Source of the DNA: Batkoa obscura
Lineage: Eukaryota; Entomophthoromycota; Entomophthoromycetes; Entomophthorales; Batkoaceae
Assembly (NCBI GenBank): GCA_030770535.1
Contig: JASVEC010000003.1
Coordinates: forward strand, 1,178,001-1,242,000
DNA length: 64,000 nt
Direction: 5' to 3'
The notes under the pieces: generated by a model
The model's database searches: none
Told to the model about the DNA's origin: nothing
The model's input: only the letters and a program-made list of their open reading frames with translations
Shown here: one piece after another, positions 23,302-36,400 of the stretch
Position numbering within the stretch: position 1 is the stretch's first letter
Layout of the letters: each line of letters starts with the position of its first letter
Made by a program: the position numbers and the translations under genes

Positions 23302-24563
23302 ATGACTATCAAATTTGAATTCCTTTCAGAAATTGTACTCAAAGAAATATTTCAGGCAATTAGATCCAGTTGAACTGTTTAATTTGTGCTTTTAAACAAG
23401 TATTTGTACAAAGTTGCAACTAGAGCCATTCAATACAACTCAATTTACTCTGCTTATAATCAACTTAAGTTAAAAGTACATCGAATTTACTAAGAGAATT
23501 TTATCGATGAATATGGCAGCGAAATGAAACATATCGATGTAGACTATAATACTCTTGAACTCATAAATATATACTCAAATTTAAGATCAATATATATTAA
23601 TAATAGTTTAAATCAAGATATTGATGAAAATTTTAAACTAATGATCAAGTTGCTAAATTTAAATAAATTAAAGATCGAGACAATTGGGTATCTACAAATA
23701 GTGGAGTTATTTAAAAGCCAAATAAATTAACTTGAAGTGCTCAAATAAGTGAAGACATTTTTTTTGTTCATCGGCTTGCTCTTTATTTCAATCAACAAAG
23801 CCAATTAAAGACGCTTCGATTTCATTCTAGGTGGTCTACTTTATTTATCGATGAAATGGAAACATTTGAAGGTAATTGGAATTTGTAGAGCTAAAATTTG
23901 GAAAGTTGGCGGTAATTTCTAAATCATTAGAGTGTTGTCAAAGTTTTATTTCTAATAATGTAGATTTAAAAATTCAGAGAAAATCCAATAATTGGATTGT
24001 TAGATACTTTAGTGCTTTAAGATAACTAAGAGGTTTGATACTAGCAGATGATTCAGACGAATTGCTCAAGGAAGATAGCCCTAACGAAATTTTCGGAATA
24101 TTGTCTGAAGATAGTAATATCACATGTTTGAGTTATTTTGGTAAAATAGATGACTTTAATCTTAAGCACTTGGGATTATTGACTTTAAAAGAGATTGGGA
24201 TTAAAGAGTTAAATAAAAGCTATTATGTACAGCTGCTTTATTGCCAAACATTCACACTATTTATTTTTCCAGTAGGAAATTTAACTATCATACAGCATTT
24301 GGTAACAACAATACAGTTGATAACGATATTTATAAGGAGAGATACTACCCGCTTAATTGCTATTCTATAAAAGAGATCCATTTAGATATGTTTAATCTCC
24401 CACTTGAATCCTTTCTCTATTTTTTATATCTCTTTCTAAACCTTGAGGTACTTAAAATTGATGAATTTTGTTTAGTAAGGGGTGAGGCCAATGTTAATCA
24501 CAGACTTTCTACTCCTTTAACTGTAATTGCAACATTTGGCCCTAAAAATGTTGGTCCTCTATG
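23302..24563 (+). pseudogene. F-box/LRR-like relic 2
   Basis: Starts MTIKFEFLSEIVLKEIF and runs through the F-box-like block (..LNKYLYKVATRAIQYNSIYSAYNQ), LRSIYINNSLNQDIDENF, NLNKLKIETIGYLQIVELFKSQIN, the CFG/ITCLSYFGKIDDFNLKHLGLLTL block and the family C-terminus (LVRGEANVNHRLSTPLTV..KNVGPL). In-frame stops occur inside the F-box region and several frame changes follow (about six breaks). It is the only plus-strand member of the family in the window. Confidence 0.8.
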
Positions 24564-24910
24564 AGTAGCTTATCAATATTTTAAAGTTAACTTAAATTGA
24601 AATATAATAAATTGTCTTATATGAAAATGTTTTGTTCTTGCTTTTCTATTCATAAATATTTTGATAGTGAAAGTATTGAAATTGTAAAGTATATCTATCT
24701 TTTCCTTTTTTACAATATCAATGTAAAAATTAAATGAATTCAACTACTAAAGTTATGTTAATAGAAGACAACAAAAATAATTTAAAATATTCAAAACAAA
24801 ATCCCAAAAATCTTTAGGAATATTAGTTAACTTTTAATATAAATAAGGCCAACTGCTACCTTCTAAAAGGGACTTAAATCTAGAATAGATGAATATTGAA
24901 TATCTAATCA
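24564..24910. other. short gene-free stretch
   Basis: The 3' ends of the relic and of the minus-strand lipase gene converge here. Nothing else seen. Confidence 0.4.
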
Positions 24911-27786
24911 TTATTTTCTATCTTGATTTCCATTTACTTTCCCATTCCCATTTTCTTTAATTTCCTTTTCTTTTTCTACTTCACTCTCCTCTTTATCTTC
25001 CTTTTCATCTTTTTCTTCTTCTTCTGCACTGTTATTACCCCCACTTTCCTTTCCATTATCAAATTGATCCAATAAATGATCAATATATTCAAGCGGTGTT
25101 CTATTCAAAGTAGGTAAATCAAACTTTACTTTTCCTTCTAAAGTACTATCACTATTCATTCCTCCATTAGGTTGAATAGCTGAATTCTTGGGTAGATCAG
25201 GTTCATTATTTGTTTTATTGCTATGATCAACTCCATTCTCAGCACCTTTATTCTCATATAATTCATGTAACCAAGAAAAGATTTTTTTTTCAATTTTAGT
25301 ACGATTATCTACCATATGAATTATTGGCCATGTTTTATTGGCTCCATTTTCTAAATGTTCTTTTAATCTTTGATAATCTGGGTCATTAAAGATATTAATA
25401 TAATCTAATATATTGACTCTAGGCTATTGTATTTTTATTAGTTTTATTGTTATAAATATAACTATTAAATTTATCTCTTACCAAAATAGTAACATTCCCA
25501 TCAAACTTTTGTAACCAAACATAAGACCAATCTTGTTGCATAAAATGGGGTAATAATTCTAAGTCCCTAATCACTCGTAGCCATTTCTTTAAATCTAATT
25601 TTAAGAAGTGCTCCAATGAAGAAGCTAAAAATCCTCCTCGCCTAATAGGAATAATGAATAAATAACTTTTTATTATGGGATAATGAGACTCACCATCCTT
25701 TACCATATCTATTAGCAGCTGGGTGACCTACACTTCCACGATGATTATAATAAAAGATAGAAATATGTGGATTCACTTGACTAACAATACTATAGTTGAC
25801 ATTGAACTAAAAAAGTAGAGTTAATACTATTATCTTTAAGCTAATAAGTAATATTTACAAATGATTTTAATGCATCCAGTGGAATATCCTAAATAATAAA
25901 AATTCAAATTAAATAAAAGCTTTATAGCATTGTACTTTAAATCTTACCGTTTTCAAGCTCCCATCTCTCCATTTAACTCCAGAATTAAGATAGGGTTCCA
26001 ACGTACCATCTGGTTTTTTTACCATTAATGTAATTGGATTTAATACTCCTGGAATAGCTGAACTGGCAATTACTATTAAAAAAATATTAAATTTCAAATT
26101 TTATAAAAACAAATCAATCAAGTTTTACCAGCGGACCAAATTACCACATCGGGAGTAGAAACATAGTTAAACAGTTTAGCAGGTGAATAAGAATCATAAG
26201 GTACTGCAGTAACATTCAAAATCTTTCCAGTTCTTTTGTAAGCTTCTAAAAAGGTGGTATGGCCTAATGTAACCCACAAAGCATCCGTAGCAAAATTAGT
26301 AGCACTGAATCTAAAATAATTGATTTATTAATACATTTATTTACTGTTAATTGAATAAGTACTTACAAAGCTCCTGTCTTTAGTAATCTAGTTATTTTAA
26401 CACTGATAGGTTCAGAACATGGGTTGATTAATACATGAGTTTCTGGTTTAAATATCTCTCTTAACTCCTCATCTGTTCTACATGCGGTCATTGCAGCTAA
26501 TTACATATTGTTAATCTATTCATTACCCTATAAATTTAAATAACTTACCAATCATAGATCCAGCACTGGTACCAGTGATAATTTTAGGTAGCATATTATT
26601 TTCAATTAAAGTACGAACCACACCTTAAATATTAATTAGTTTATTTGTTAAAATACAGCAAACTTTACTTACCAAAATGAAAGTAAGCCAATGTAGCTCC
26701 GCCAGATAAACATAAGGCGGATCTACCATAGCTTTGAAAAGCTTGTTCAAAAAAGGACTTCTTTTCAGCTAAACTCAACTCCTTACTTGAACCTATGAAA
26801 TCAAGTGCCTCCACGACTAATTTTTAAAAATTTAACTATTGCCCTTAATGAAATAACATTTGTTGATTTACCTTCACTATAAAAATCTTCTACAACCTAA
26901 TAAAATATACATAAACATTATTGAAATTATTAAAATTTTATTATTTACCTTTTTAGTTCCAAAATAGGTTTTTGAATACAAGTGATTATTTTCTACGTTA
27001 CCCACATTACTCTTTAATCCCCCTTGTAATAAAATATCTTTCAACTCGTTCACTTTCCTTCTTTCTCTTAACTTTTTCATTTTATTATTTAAATTGATAA
27101 TTAATTCATGATCATAATAAGCCATTTTAGCTTCTTTTCTCCATTCTTCTTTGCCCATAAGTTCATCTAACTTTAATCCAATCTCCTTCCATTCTTCATA
27201 ACTGCCAGCTTTCCTTAATTTTTGTTTAAGCTGTTTTAACTCTCCTGTCCTACGAGATTTTATTAATTTCAATCCCTAATTAAAAATATACTTTCATTTA
27301 CCAAACATAAAGATATTCCCAAAGCGCCACTACTTGTCGAACCATAGCGTAAAAAAATAACTCAATACAAATCATAGTACTTACAAACATCTACAATAAA
27401 AGGTTAAAATCATTAAGTTATAGACAATTACTACTATTATCCCTTACTAAAAATGGAAACCTTAATAAAGAATACCCTACCCCTTCGGATTTATTCGTAT
27501 GAGAGGAAGAAGTAAGCATCGTTGATACTAAACCAAAATAAGATTGGTTTTCATCAAATTGAAACGAGCTTCTTCTACCATTTGAGTCGTGACGTGAATC
27601 TTCTCGTTTATCAAAGTTAAAGTCATTAATACTTGTGAATGATGATAGATGGGGTGATGATGGCGTTGAGATTAAGTTTGCCGAAGATTTAATCTTCATT
27701 GCTTTTTTAAAGGATTCAATGCCTTCTTTACCATTTTCAATAAAACTTAGTAAATACGCATATAATTCGGGGTTGCTTTGATCCAT
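24911..27786 (-). CDS. patatin-type triacylglycerol lipase with DUF3336 domain
   Basis: About 13 exons joined by short introns. Exon 1 (27786-27448) is a Ser-rich N-terminus; exon 2 (27390-27302) a hydrophobic segment (..ELFFYAMVRQVVALWEYLYV); exon 3 from 27249 is the DUF3336 part (TGELKQLKQKLRKAGSYEEW..LDELMGKEEW); then a 25-nt micro-exon near 26900. The patatin domain shows the oxyanion motif (SYGRSALCLSGGATLAYFHFG), the nucleophile GTSAGS and the Asp of the dyad in WRDGSLKTDIPLDALKS. It continues with NPHISIFYYNHRGSVGHPAANRYGKGW and RGGFLASSLEHFLKLDLKKW, then an acidic Asn/Lys/Glu-rich tail. This order is that of fungal Tgl3/Tgl4/Tgl5 lipases of lipid droplets, which hydrolyse stored triacylglycerol; which paralogue it matches cannot be decided by eye. 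Exon borders inside the gene are inferred from reading frame and GT..AG signals. Confidence 0.88.
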
Positions 27787-28396
27787 CTGTTGAAGATTTC
27801 AATTTAAAATAGAAAATAAAATTTTGAGAGTGACTTCTTTTTTATAGCTTTTTTATCCACTTTTTACTTGCTTTTATTAATTCATTAACTTGGTTCTACT
27901 TTGGTATTTATCATTTTTCTTGTTGAATCAGAATTACAATAAATTTAAAGTCATTCCTATATTTAATCAAATATTTTGTGAAATCAGAATTAAACTACTA
28001 AAAATGACATCAAACTTTATGATTTAGATTGCTTTTTTCCACTTTTTGCAATGGGATAATTGCTAATTCTTGGGTTTAACTCAATCTTAATTGCCGATTT
28101 ATTGCTGCTATTTTTCCATCCTTACTGGTGGATAAATTACATAAGATTTTCCTTTTCATGTTTTTTTGATAGTTCTAAATAAAGGTTCTTTAATTTATTT
28201 AATTTAAATTTAAAATAGAACTTCATTCCTCATCGAAATATTTTAATAAAATACTTTAAAAAACAAAAAACATTAATTAGCTTAGTTTTTATTTTTATAA
28301 TAAAAACCATTGATATGTTAATATTAAATATCTATAAATTAAATGCTAAGCAACAGTGAAAGAAAAATGTTAAAGATTGTATAAATCTGCTTAAAA
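27787..28396. other. gene-free stretch, 5' of the lipase gene
   Basis: Holds the lipase promoter and the 3' end of the RRM gene. No specific element recognised. Confidence 0.4.
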
Positions 28397-29320
28397 TTAT
28401 GATTGAATAATCGAAGGACGTCTATAATGATGAACATGAATGTGCTGATTTAACCACCAGGTATTATTGTAACATCTTACTGCTTGAAAAGAGCAAAGTG
28501 GATCTAAAAACTCAACAAAACCAAAGCTAGCATTGCCTCGATTAATAAAATTAATTGATTTAATATCCCCAATTGTACTAAATAAGTCTATCAAATCACT
28601 TTTAGAAACGATACTTGAATCTAAACCATCAATATAAACTAAAAAATAATCACCAACAGTGCCACTCTGCCCAATCTTCGTACCCCACTCAATCATCCAA
28701 TCCTCATTACATCTTAATACTTTATACGCATTAATAGCTGCTTCCCATTCTCTATATCTTATAAGATAAAAACCTTCATAACCTGAATAACTAATTTTAT
28801 CTTCAAATGTCAAATATTCTATTCCCCCATACTCTTTTAGTTTCAGATAAAGTTCATTGTAATCCATGTTACTTATAGGTAATTTTAAAACATATAAAGA
28901 TCGATTGACTCTAGCATCTTCCACTCTCAATAATGATCGATTGATATAAACTTTTTCCGAATATTGTAGAAAGTTCTCTGAACATGTATAATCTTGAAAG
29001 TATACAAATCCATACGGAACGCCAGTACTTGTTTTTGCTAACTTTATATTATCTACAATACCCCATTTAGAAAACTCTAACCAAAGCAATTCTAATATAT
29101 CTTCTTCATTTGGTAGATTCGGATATCCAGCAATAAATAAACAACCTCTTGGAGTCTCAACTAGAAAGGATAAATATAACTACAATAGATTTTAAATTAA
29201 ACAATTACCATCAATACCGTTATTCTCCTCCATTCTTTTAAACTTACTTCTACCATATCCAATTGAATTTACCTCCATAGTATTCATCAGCTCATATTCT
29301 AAACAGTTATTAGTATCCAT
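28397..29320 (-). CDS. RNA-binding protein with RRM domains
   Basis: Two exons (29320-29209 and 29160-28397) give 291 residues in frame. The first RRM has RNP2-like CLFIAGYPN and RNP1-like VPYGFVYFQ. A middle, more divergent RRM-like unit is SLYVLKLPISN..GFYLIRY. A C-terminal RRM has FLVYIDGLDSS and NASFGFVEF. Such proteins bind RNA and act in mRNA processing, stability or translation; the target is unknown. The ATG chosen is the first in this frame, but an upstream minus-strand frame at 29438-29723 could be spliced in frame to the codon just before it, so the true N-terminus may be longer (387 residues). Confidence 0.78.
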
Positions 29321-29405
29321 CACTTTGAAGTATAAAACCACTTTTAAAATAATAAATACACATATTGCTTGGTTTTTTATTAATATTTTCTTATTAACTT
29401 ATAAC

Positions 29406-29723
29406 CTAAAAACATTCGAATAAGAAGCTTAAATTACCATTCTTTGAATCCCTAGATCTTGGTGATAAATAATTTGAGTCTAAAGAATTCACTGAATGCT
29501 CATCATCCCCTGAAGATTCATTCACTTTATAATATTTAAATGAATTAGTTATATAAAAGCAAACAAGAGATTTACCATCTTCCAACTTAAGCATAGCAAG
29601 ACTAATCTCAACATCTGGAAACATGGGTTTAAAATTTGGTTCTAAATCCAGTGAACTTATCGATCCTCTTCTTGAATGTACCTTAACTTCGAGCTCAGAA
29701 TCTGAATGCGAAATTTCCTCCAT
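29406..29723 (-). CDS. Ser-rich frame, probable 5' exon of the RRM gene
   Basis: Starts MEEISHSDSELEVKVHSRRGSISS and reads 105 codons to a stop at 29406. It has no recognised domain and contains SRRGS and SPRSRDS, typical phospho-sites. A donor at 29437 (AATG/GTAATTTAAG) and an acceptor at 29323 (TTCAAAG/TGATGG) would join it in frame to the RRM coding region 85 bp downstream, through an intron of 115 bp. A further optional intron (GTAAATC..AAAG) lies inside. It is either a separate small gene or, more likely, the first exon of the RRM gene. Confidence 0.5.
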   Translation of the reverse strand: MEEISHSDSELEVKVHSRRGSISSLDLEPNFKPMFPDVEISLAMLKLEDGKSLVCFYITNSFKYYKVNESSGDDEHSVNSLDSNYLSPRSRDSKNGNLSFLFECF

Positions 29724-30174
29724 TTTTGTACAGAAAAAAGATAAAAACTTTTTCAACTAAAGCTATTTATACCCTTCGTTTCAATAGCATTATTTGTTTT
29801 AAAAACTAAGTATAGGTCAGCCTAGCTCTCTTTACTATGTAAAATGAGCTCTACTTTTACTACCTTTGATCGAGCGGTTTCTGAAACCTTATTAAGTTAT
29901 GGACTAAACATGACATCACTTGTAAGATATTTACCTGAATTTATATATTTAAATTTAATCTTTGATATTTTAATATACTTGTTCAATTTTTACTAATTAG
30001 TTGGTAATTTAGTGTGCATTATTGAATCATCGATTTTAATTTAAAGATCAATAAATGCCTATTAAACTTTGAAGTTTAAGCTTGTAAATTAAGTTTAGCA
30101 TATTTTTTAACCTTTTATTCCTTTTTATAAGAAATCAACATTAGAGTTGTTTTAATTGAATTTCATTACAGATA

Positions 30175-30275
30175 TAGAGATGTTTTTTTTGGTTTTATCA
30201 CTTTTTCCATTTTTTAAGCGTAATTTGAGCGGAAAGATTGTTAGTAGGATTCTTAAACAAAAAAATACATCCCTA
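30175..30275 (+). mobile_element. small TIR element (MITE), copy g
   Basis: A 101-bp copy between TA and TA. Both terminal repeats carry one or two changes (TAGAGATGT and ACATCCCTA). Confidence 0.84.
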
Positions 30276-31001
30276 TATTATTACTTGAAATCAAAGGATA
30301 TTTAAAATGCTACTATTTAAAATAAAAGGTCATTAAAACACAATTTTTAAATATTTTATAGCAATTATTAAAAGATGATAATTATTTACGCTAAAAAAAA
30401 GGCATTATAAAATAATTTGGTATTCATATGATATAGCATCATGGATAAAGTTTAACTCATTAAAATTAAAAGTACGGCTTTATAGTTTGATTCAAGTTAA
30501 AACAAGAATATCCATAAAAATGTTTTTATCTCTGTTATTTTTTTATTTACAGCTGTTAAAGTACAAACGTCCAGTAGCTAGCGGTAATTTTTATAATTAA
30601 TAGTTTGTATTATTATGCTGATTTATGTTCAAAGCCTATGTAATCATTTTGAAATGAGCAGTTGGTCACTGCACATTTGTATCTTAATAGCTTTATGCTA
30701 AATAAATTCATAAAATTAATTACTAAGCTCTCTAACAAAAATAAGCTCTTATTATCGGCGATGCTGATATTATCCTGATATATTATGTACCACCAAGTAT
30801 TAGAAAATAAGTTGCTTTTTATTATAAATGATTTATTATATCTGATTGTTTTCCGTATTAAAGCTTTTATTACTGATAATAAAACAAAGTTTGTCTAAAA
30901 TATGAACTTTTTGTTAGTTTAATTGCTCTTTATAACGCTTAAGCTCCTATAATTACTAAACTACACCAGTTTTTGTTCTATTTGGTAAACTAGTTTTTAT
31001 A

Positions 31002-31101
31002 TGGGGATGTATTTTTTGTTGAACAATTTTACTAACAATTTTTCCGCTCAAATAGTGCTTAAAAAATGGAAAAAATAATGAAGCTAAAAAAAGCACCTCC
31101 A
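31002..31101 (-). mobile_element. small TIR element (MITE), copy h
   Basis: A 100-bp copy in reverse orientation. The left flank is TA and the right flank is AA; the right terminus is decayed (GCACCTCCA). Confidence 0.82.
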
Positions 31102-31326
31102 AATAGTTTATTAAATAACAAAAATTAATAAATATTAGTATTACTTAAATTATTAATAATTAAATTAATAAATAATCAAAAAGCAAATTATTACTATATT
31201 ATTTATATTATATAAAAACAGTTGGTTATAGTTTTAAAACTATTTTTTTTTAAGCAATTATTTTTTAATTTAATAATATATTAATAATACAACTTTAATA
31301 TTAAAACAATTAAGTTATCAAATAAG

Positions 31327-31906
31327 TGTGAAATATCGCTTCATCAGCTCTATGATTGATTATAACATAATAATCAATCCAAAGCTCCTCACTTACATTT
31401 GCTGTGAGAATTTCTATCGCCTAATCATGAAGAACTTATTGTCCATGTTTTAATGCCCATACTTGACAACTATAATGGGGAATAACTGCTATAATACTCC
31501 TTATATATGGGGGTGTCTTTTTTGGCTTCATTATTTTTTCCATCTTTTAAGCGCTATTTGAATGGAAAAATTGTTAGCAAAATTCTCAAACGCAAAAATA
31601 CATCCCCATATAGCCACCCAGTTGGAGTATAAAAGAGATTCTTTAACATGATAACTCGATGCTTTTTAATTGAATTACTCCCTGATATCATACCTTTAAT
31701 AAAGCCACTAAGTCTTATAGTATTTTAGGTAGATTTTACAGTAGTATCTTGTATTGTATTTGTTTTACATAATTCGTAGCTTATTACGTATTATTCCTAT
31801 TAGTTTAAGTCTATCTTAGCTACATAGACTAAGACCTTTCGACTTACGGCCAGTTAATTAACCTAGAACTGCTTTTAACTCCAACCACCAAATACCAACT
31901 TTCACA
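31327..31906 (+). mobile_element. solo LTR 1, carrying a nested MITE
   Basis: Starts TGTGAAA and ends TTTCACA, the TG..CA form of LTRs. It belongs to the same family as six other copies here. Without the nested 101-bp element it is about 477 bp. It shares the block AGCCACCCAGTTGG before its TATA-like GTATAAAAGAG with the copy at 54735, so these two form a subfamily. No internal retroelement sequence follows, and no clear target-site duplication remains. It is an old relic. Confidence 0.82.
31508..31608 (+). mobile_element. small TIR element (MITE), copy i, nested in solo LTR 1
   Basis: A 101-bp copy between TA and TA. The LTR at 54735 has the uninterrupted site ATTATATATAGCCACCCAG, so this is an insertion younger than the LTR. 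Confidence 0.88.
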
Positions 31907-32640
31907 ATACATTTGATAATAAGTATTTTCTAATAGAATTTTATAAAAATATATATTTATTTGTATATTATAGCTTGTGTAACAGATATCTTTATTTAAA
32001 TTTAATAAATTAATTATATTATTTTTTAGTAAAAGATCTTTTTTTGAAAATTTTTTTGGCTTAATTTTTTACTTTTGCTATTTCAACCATTACGAAAATT
32101 CTAACCAATAAAAATTTAAAAACTAAGCCAATCATTAAATTGGAAATTTATGCATCTTAAAATAATTAATTCTAATGGCAAAGGGTTAATATAACGAATT
32201 AACTCTAATATCACCAATTTCACTACAGATGCACTAAAATAACTTTGAGCCATATATTTTTAAAGGTTTCAAACAATAATAATACTATATCTATTTTAAA
32301 AACCCATAGCTTTTCATTTCCTAAATTGTTTAACTATATTTTTATACTCAATATGACAGTTTGATTAACTACTAGGTATTGCTTGTTTTTGTAAGTCTGA
32401 TAATAATAACGTTGAACTAAATAGTAAATAAAAGTGAATTTAACTTTTACTAAAATGGTGCACTTATCTCTATTTCACTAAATATTATGAATACTATCCC
32501 TTGCTATGCAATTATCAATATTTAAAGTAATTTTATTAATTTATCACTAGAATGCATTTTTGCTTCAATTTTTTGTCCATTTTTTAACTTTAAAAATTTT
32601 AAAATAACAATAATGAAATAAAAAAACGTCTTCCCACATT

Positions 32641-32741
32641 AGAGGATGTTTTTTTTGTTTTCATTACTTTTTCTATCTTTTAAGCACTATTTAAGTGGAA
32701 AAATTGTTAGTAAAATTATTAAACAAAAAAATACATCCCCA
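32641..32741 (+). mobile_element. small TIR element (MITE), copy j
   Basis: Left end AGAGGATGT, right end ACATCCCCA, with TT on both sides. If the first base is counted as T32640 instead, the left flank is AT and the duplication is lost, so the TT flank is the better reading. Confidence 0.8.
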
Positions 32742-33445
32742 TTAAGCCTTTAAACGCAAAAATAGTGGCCGTTATTAAATTTGTAAAAAATGCATTACAA
32801 TTTCTATCACTACATAATTATAGATTAATCTTACTTCAAATGCGTTTTACTTTAATATAATAATAAACTAAATTATTATTATATACATTACTATTTTATT
32901 AGCTATTAATTGCTCTTTGTATTATAATGATAACAAAGTAGCTCGACTAGTATAAATAGGTTAGAGGATTATTGTTAAACAATTTTGTTATGGGTAAATT
33001 TTGTAATTATAATTTTTATTTATCTTTGAGTGTAATATTTTAAATTTAAGTTCCTTAATAAAATAGTGAAGTGAGAAGACCAAAGAGTGCCATTGGAATC
33101 TCCCGCTTTGGATCAAAACCTTACACTCTTAAATTAGCAAATAAAATAGAACAAAAATTATTTCAATTAAATTTGTAATAAAAAAATCAAATTTTTTAAT
33201 AATTTTAATAATTTTTACAATTCAACAATTCACTAAGTAAAAACAACATTTTGAAAGAAGAGGAAGTGGATAGTAAAGAAACCTAAACAATAAAAAATCA
33301 TTGCTTTTACAACCCACAAAAAAAGAGGAAGAAAAATTTAAAAGTTTTATAATAATCCGGACAAATTAATCCAAGTTTTCAAAAAGAGGAATAAAAACCA
33401 TTATCGATTTACATTAATTTATTCAACAAAAATAAATAAATCAAC

Positions 33446-36400
33446 ATGTCCAATATATTTGTATGTGTGCGATGTCGACCATTGAATACACGAGGTAAGT
33501 TTTTTCCTTCTTTTCCCTCCTCTTTTCCAACAAGCCTGATTTATATTCCTAGAAAAAACCCGTGGCGCCATTGGCTTAATTCGAATGGAAGGTAACCAAA
33601 CCATAATTGATCGACCAGTCTCCTCTAAAGAAGAAAAAAATCCTATAATAAAAGAAGAAAATCAACCCAAAACATTTGCATTTGACAGAAGTTATTGGTC
33701 AGCATCAACACCAAGCGATCCCAATTATGCCTCCCAAAAGATGGTATTTAATGATATTGGTAAAAGCATGTTGGATCACGCGTTCAATGGTTATAATACT
33801 TGTATTTTTGCTTGTAAGTAGATTTTTTGTTGAGGAGGAGGATTTATTGATTTATTGATTTATTGATTTATTGATTTATTGATTTTTAGATGGTCAAACG
33901 GGTAGTGGTAAATCCTATTCGATGGTAATAAAAAAACTTAATCCTATAAATCTCATTCAATTTATCAACTATGATATTAGGTAGGTTATGGCGAAGATAA
34001 AGGTATCATCCCCTTAACATGCATTGAATTATTTGACCGCATCAACTCGAATAGTGACATTAATCTCTCTTTTAACGTCGAAGTTTCCTATATGGAAATT
34101 TATTGTGAACGTGTTAGAGATTTATTAAATCCAAAAAATAAAGGTAATTTAAGAGTAAGAGAACATCCAGCATTAGGTCCTTATGTGGAGGATTTGAGTA
34201 AGATGGTAGTTAAATCTTATAAAGATATTGAAGATTTAATGGATGAAGGGAACAAGGTAATATAATGAACTTTCGGTTTATAGTGATAAATTTTAGTAAA
34301 CAAAATAAATTTATAGGCTCGTACAGTTGCTTCGACTAATATGAATGCAACATCATCGAGATCTCATGCGGTTTTTACAATTATATTGACACAGGCGAGG
34401 TTTGATCCAGACGCTCAAATGGCTACGGAAAAAGTATCAAGGATTAGGTAAGTTAGTTTAAAATTTAATCATACTTTATTTACAAATCAGCTCAATATCT
34501 TTTATTTATAAATGTTAAAATTAACATAATATTTTTCTATTAGTTTAGTTGATTTAGCTGGTAGTGAAAGAGCAAATTCCACAGGAGCTAGTGGACAAAG
34601 ATTAAAAGAAGGAGCAAATATTAACAAATCATTGACAACATTAGGTAAAGTTATATCTGCTTTAGCGGATCAAGCTGCTATGCCAATAAAAAAAGGAAAG
34701 AAAAAAGAAGATTTTTTTATTCCTTATAGGGATTCGGTGAGTATTACTATATATATATATGTGTATTAAAAAGCTCTATATATGTTTTTAGTTTAATAAA
34801 TTACTAATCCAAGAACCCTTAGGTACTAACCTGGTTACTCAAAGACTCTCTAGGTGGAAATTCAAAAACCATCATGTTAGCAGCTATTTCACCAGCTGAT
34901 TATGAAGAAACTTTATCAACATTGAGATACGCTGATCGTGCTAAAAGGATCGTCAATAAAGCTGTGGTTAATGAAGATCCAAATGCTAAAGTTATTAGAG
35001 AATTGAAACAAGAATTAGATTTGTTAAGATCAAGATTAGCAGTTTATAATCCTGAAGAAGCATATTCGAGTACTGGAGGGGGGATTGCAGGAGGGAGTGT
35101 TGGGGTGAAGCCTGGTCTCATTATGAGACCAGACGGTACCACCCAAACAGCAGCAGAGATTAAAGATCAATTAGAAGTTAGTGAGAAATTAATGAAAGAG
35201 CTAAATCAAACATGGGAAGAAAAATTGATCCAAACACAATCAATACAAGCAGATCGTGAAAAAGCATTAGAAGAATTAGGTATAACAATTGAAAAAAATG
35301 ATGTTGGTGTTCATTCACCAAAAAGAACCCCTCATTTAGTGAATTTAAATGAAGATCCATTGATGTCAGAATGTTTAATTTATAGTTTGAAATTAGGTAT
35401 TACTAAAGTTGGATTAATGGAATCAGAAGAAGAGGGAGATGTAGAAATTAAATTGAGTGGTACAAGTATATTACCTAATCATTGCTATTTTGAAAATATA
35501 AATTCAACGGTGACAATTTATCCTACTAAAGGTAGTATGACTTTAGTTAACGGTAGACAGGTTACTGAACCTAAAAGGTTGAGATCAGGATATCGAGTTA
35601 TATTGGGAGATAATCATGTTTTTAGATTCAATAATCCAGAAGAAGTTAGAAGAGAAAGAACAAAGACGAGATTATCAGTTAGTGTAACTAATGGGGATTT
35701 AGGAGAATATTCAGAAGCCAGTTCTCAATCTCCAATGGAAAGACCAGATTCTAGAGCATCTACCATAACGAGCGATGTAATTGATTGGAATTATGCTTGG
35801 AGAGAAGTCAATGGGAACACAGCAGAAAGTGTATTAAGTGATAATAGTTTAGAAAATAACTTACCATATAAGCATTCGAGAAAACCAACGAACAGTTCAT
35901 TTGAATATCGACCACCTAGTTCTTCTACAAGATCTCCAGAAACAGCTGAATTGGAAATGAAGTTAAAAAAAAATCAACTTGAAATGGAACGTCAATTAAT
36001 CGAACAAAGAAAACAATATGAAGAAACATTTAAAAAGTTAGTTGAATCTAAAATCGAAGGAAATATAGTAGTACCTAGAATTTATACAGAAAAAGAAAAA
36101 ATATTAATTAATAAGTTTCTTAATAATTTAAAAAAAAGAACATTTGTTACTATGGCAGAAACTATATTAATGAATGCTATTACATTGAAGGAAGCGAATA
36201 TAATTGCGAAGGAACTAAAGAAAAATGTTAGTTATCAATTTATAGTTATTAATGAATTATCAACAATAAATTGTTATTCATTTTGGGAAGATAAATCTCA
36301 ATTAGAAGAATTAGATAGCAATGAAGATGATATGTTATTAAGCAATAAAACACCTTTTATTGCAATCCAATTAATTGATAGGAATAATCAAATGAATTAT

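Larger units (their letters stand above)
29757..33445. other. gene-free stretch rich in mobile elements
   Basis: No gene. It contains small TIR elements at 30175, 31002, 31508 and 32641 and a solo LTR at 31327-31906. The end near 33446 is the kinesin promoter and leader. The rest is unremarkable AT-rich DNA. Confidence 0.5.

Noticed and set aside
33838-33887. Repeat array as a CRISPR or regulatory array
   Set aside because: It is an 8-bp simple repeat without spacers inside a spliceosomal intron.
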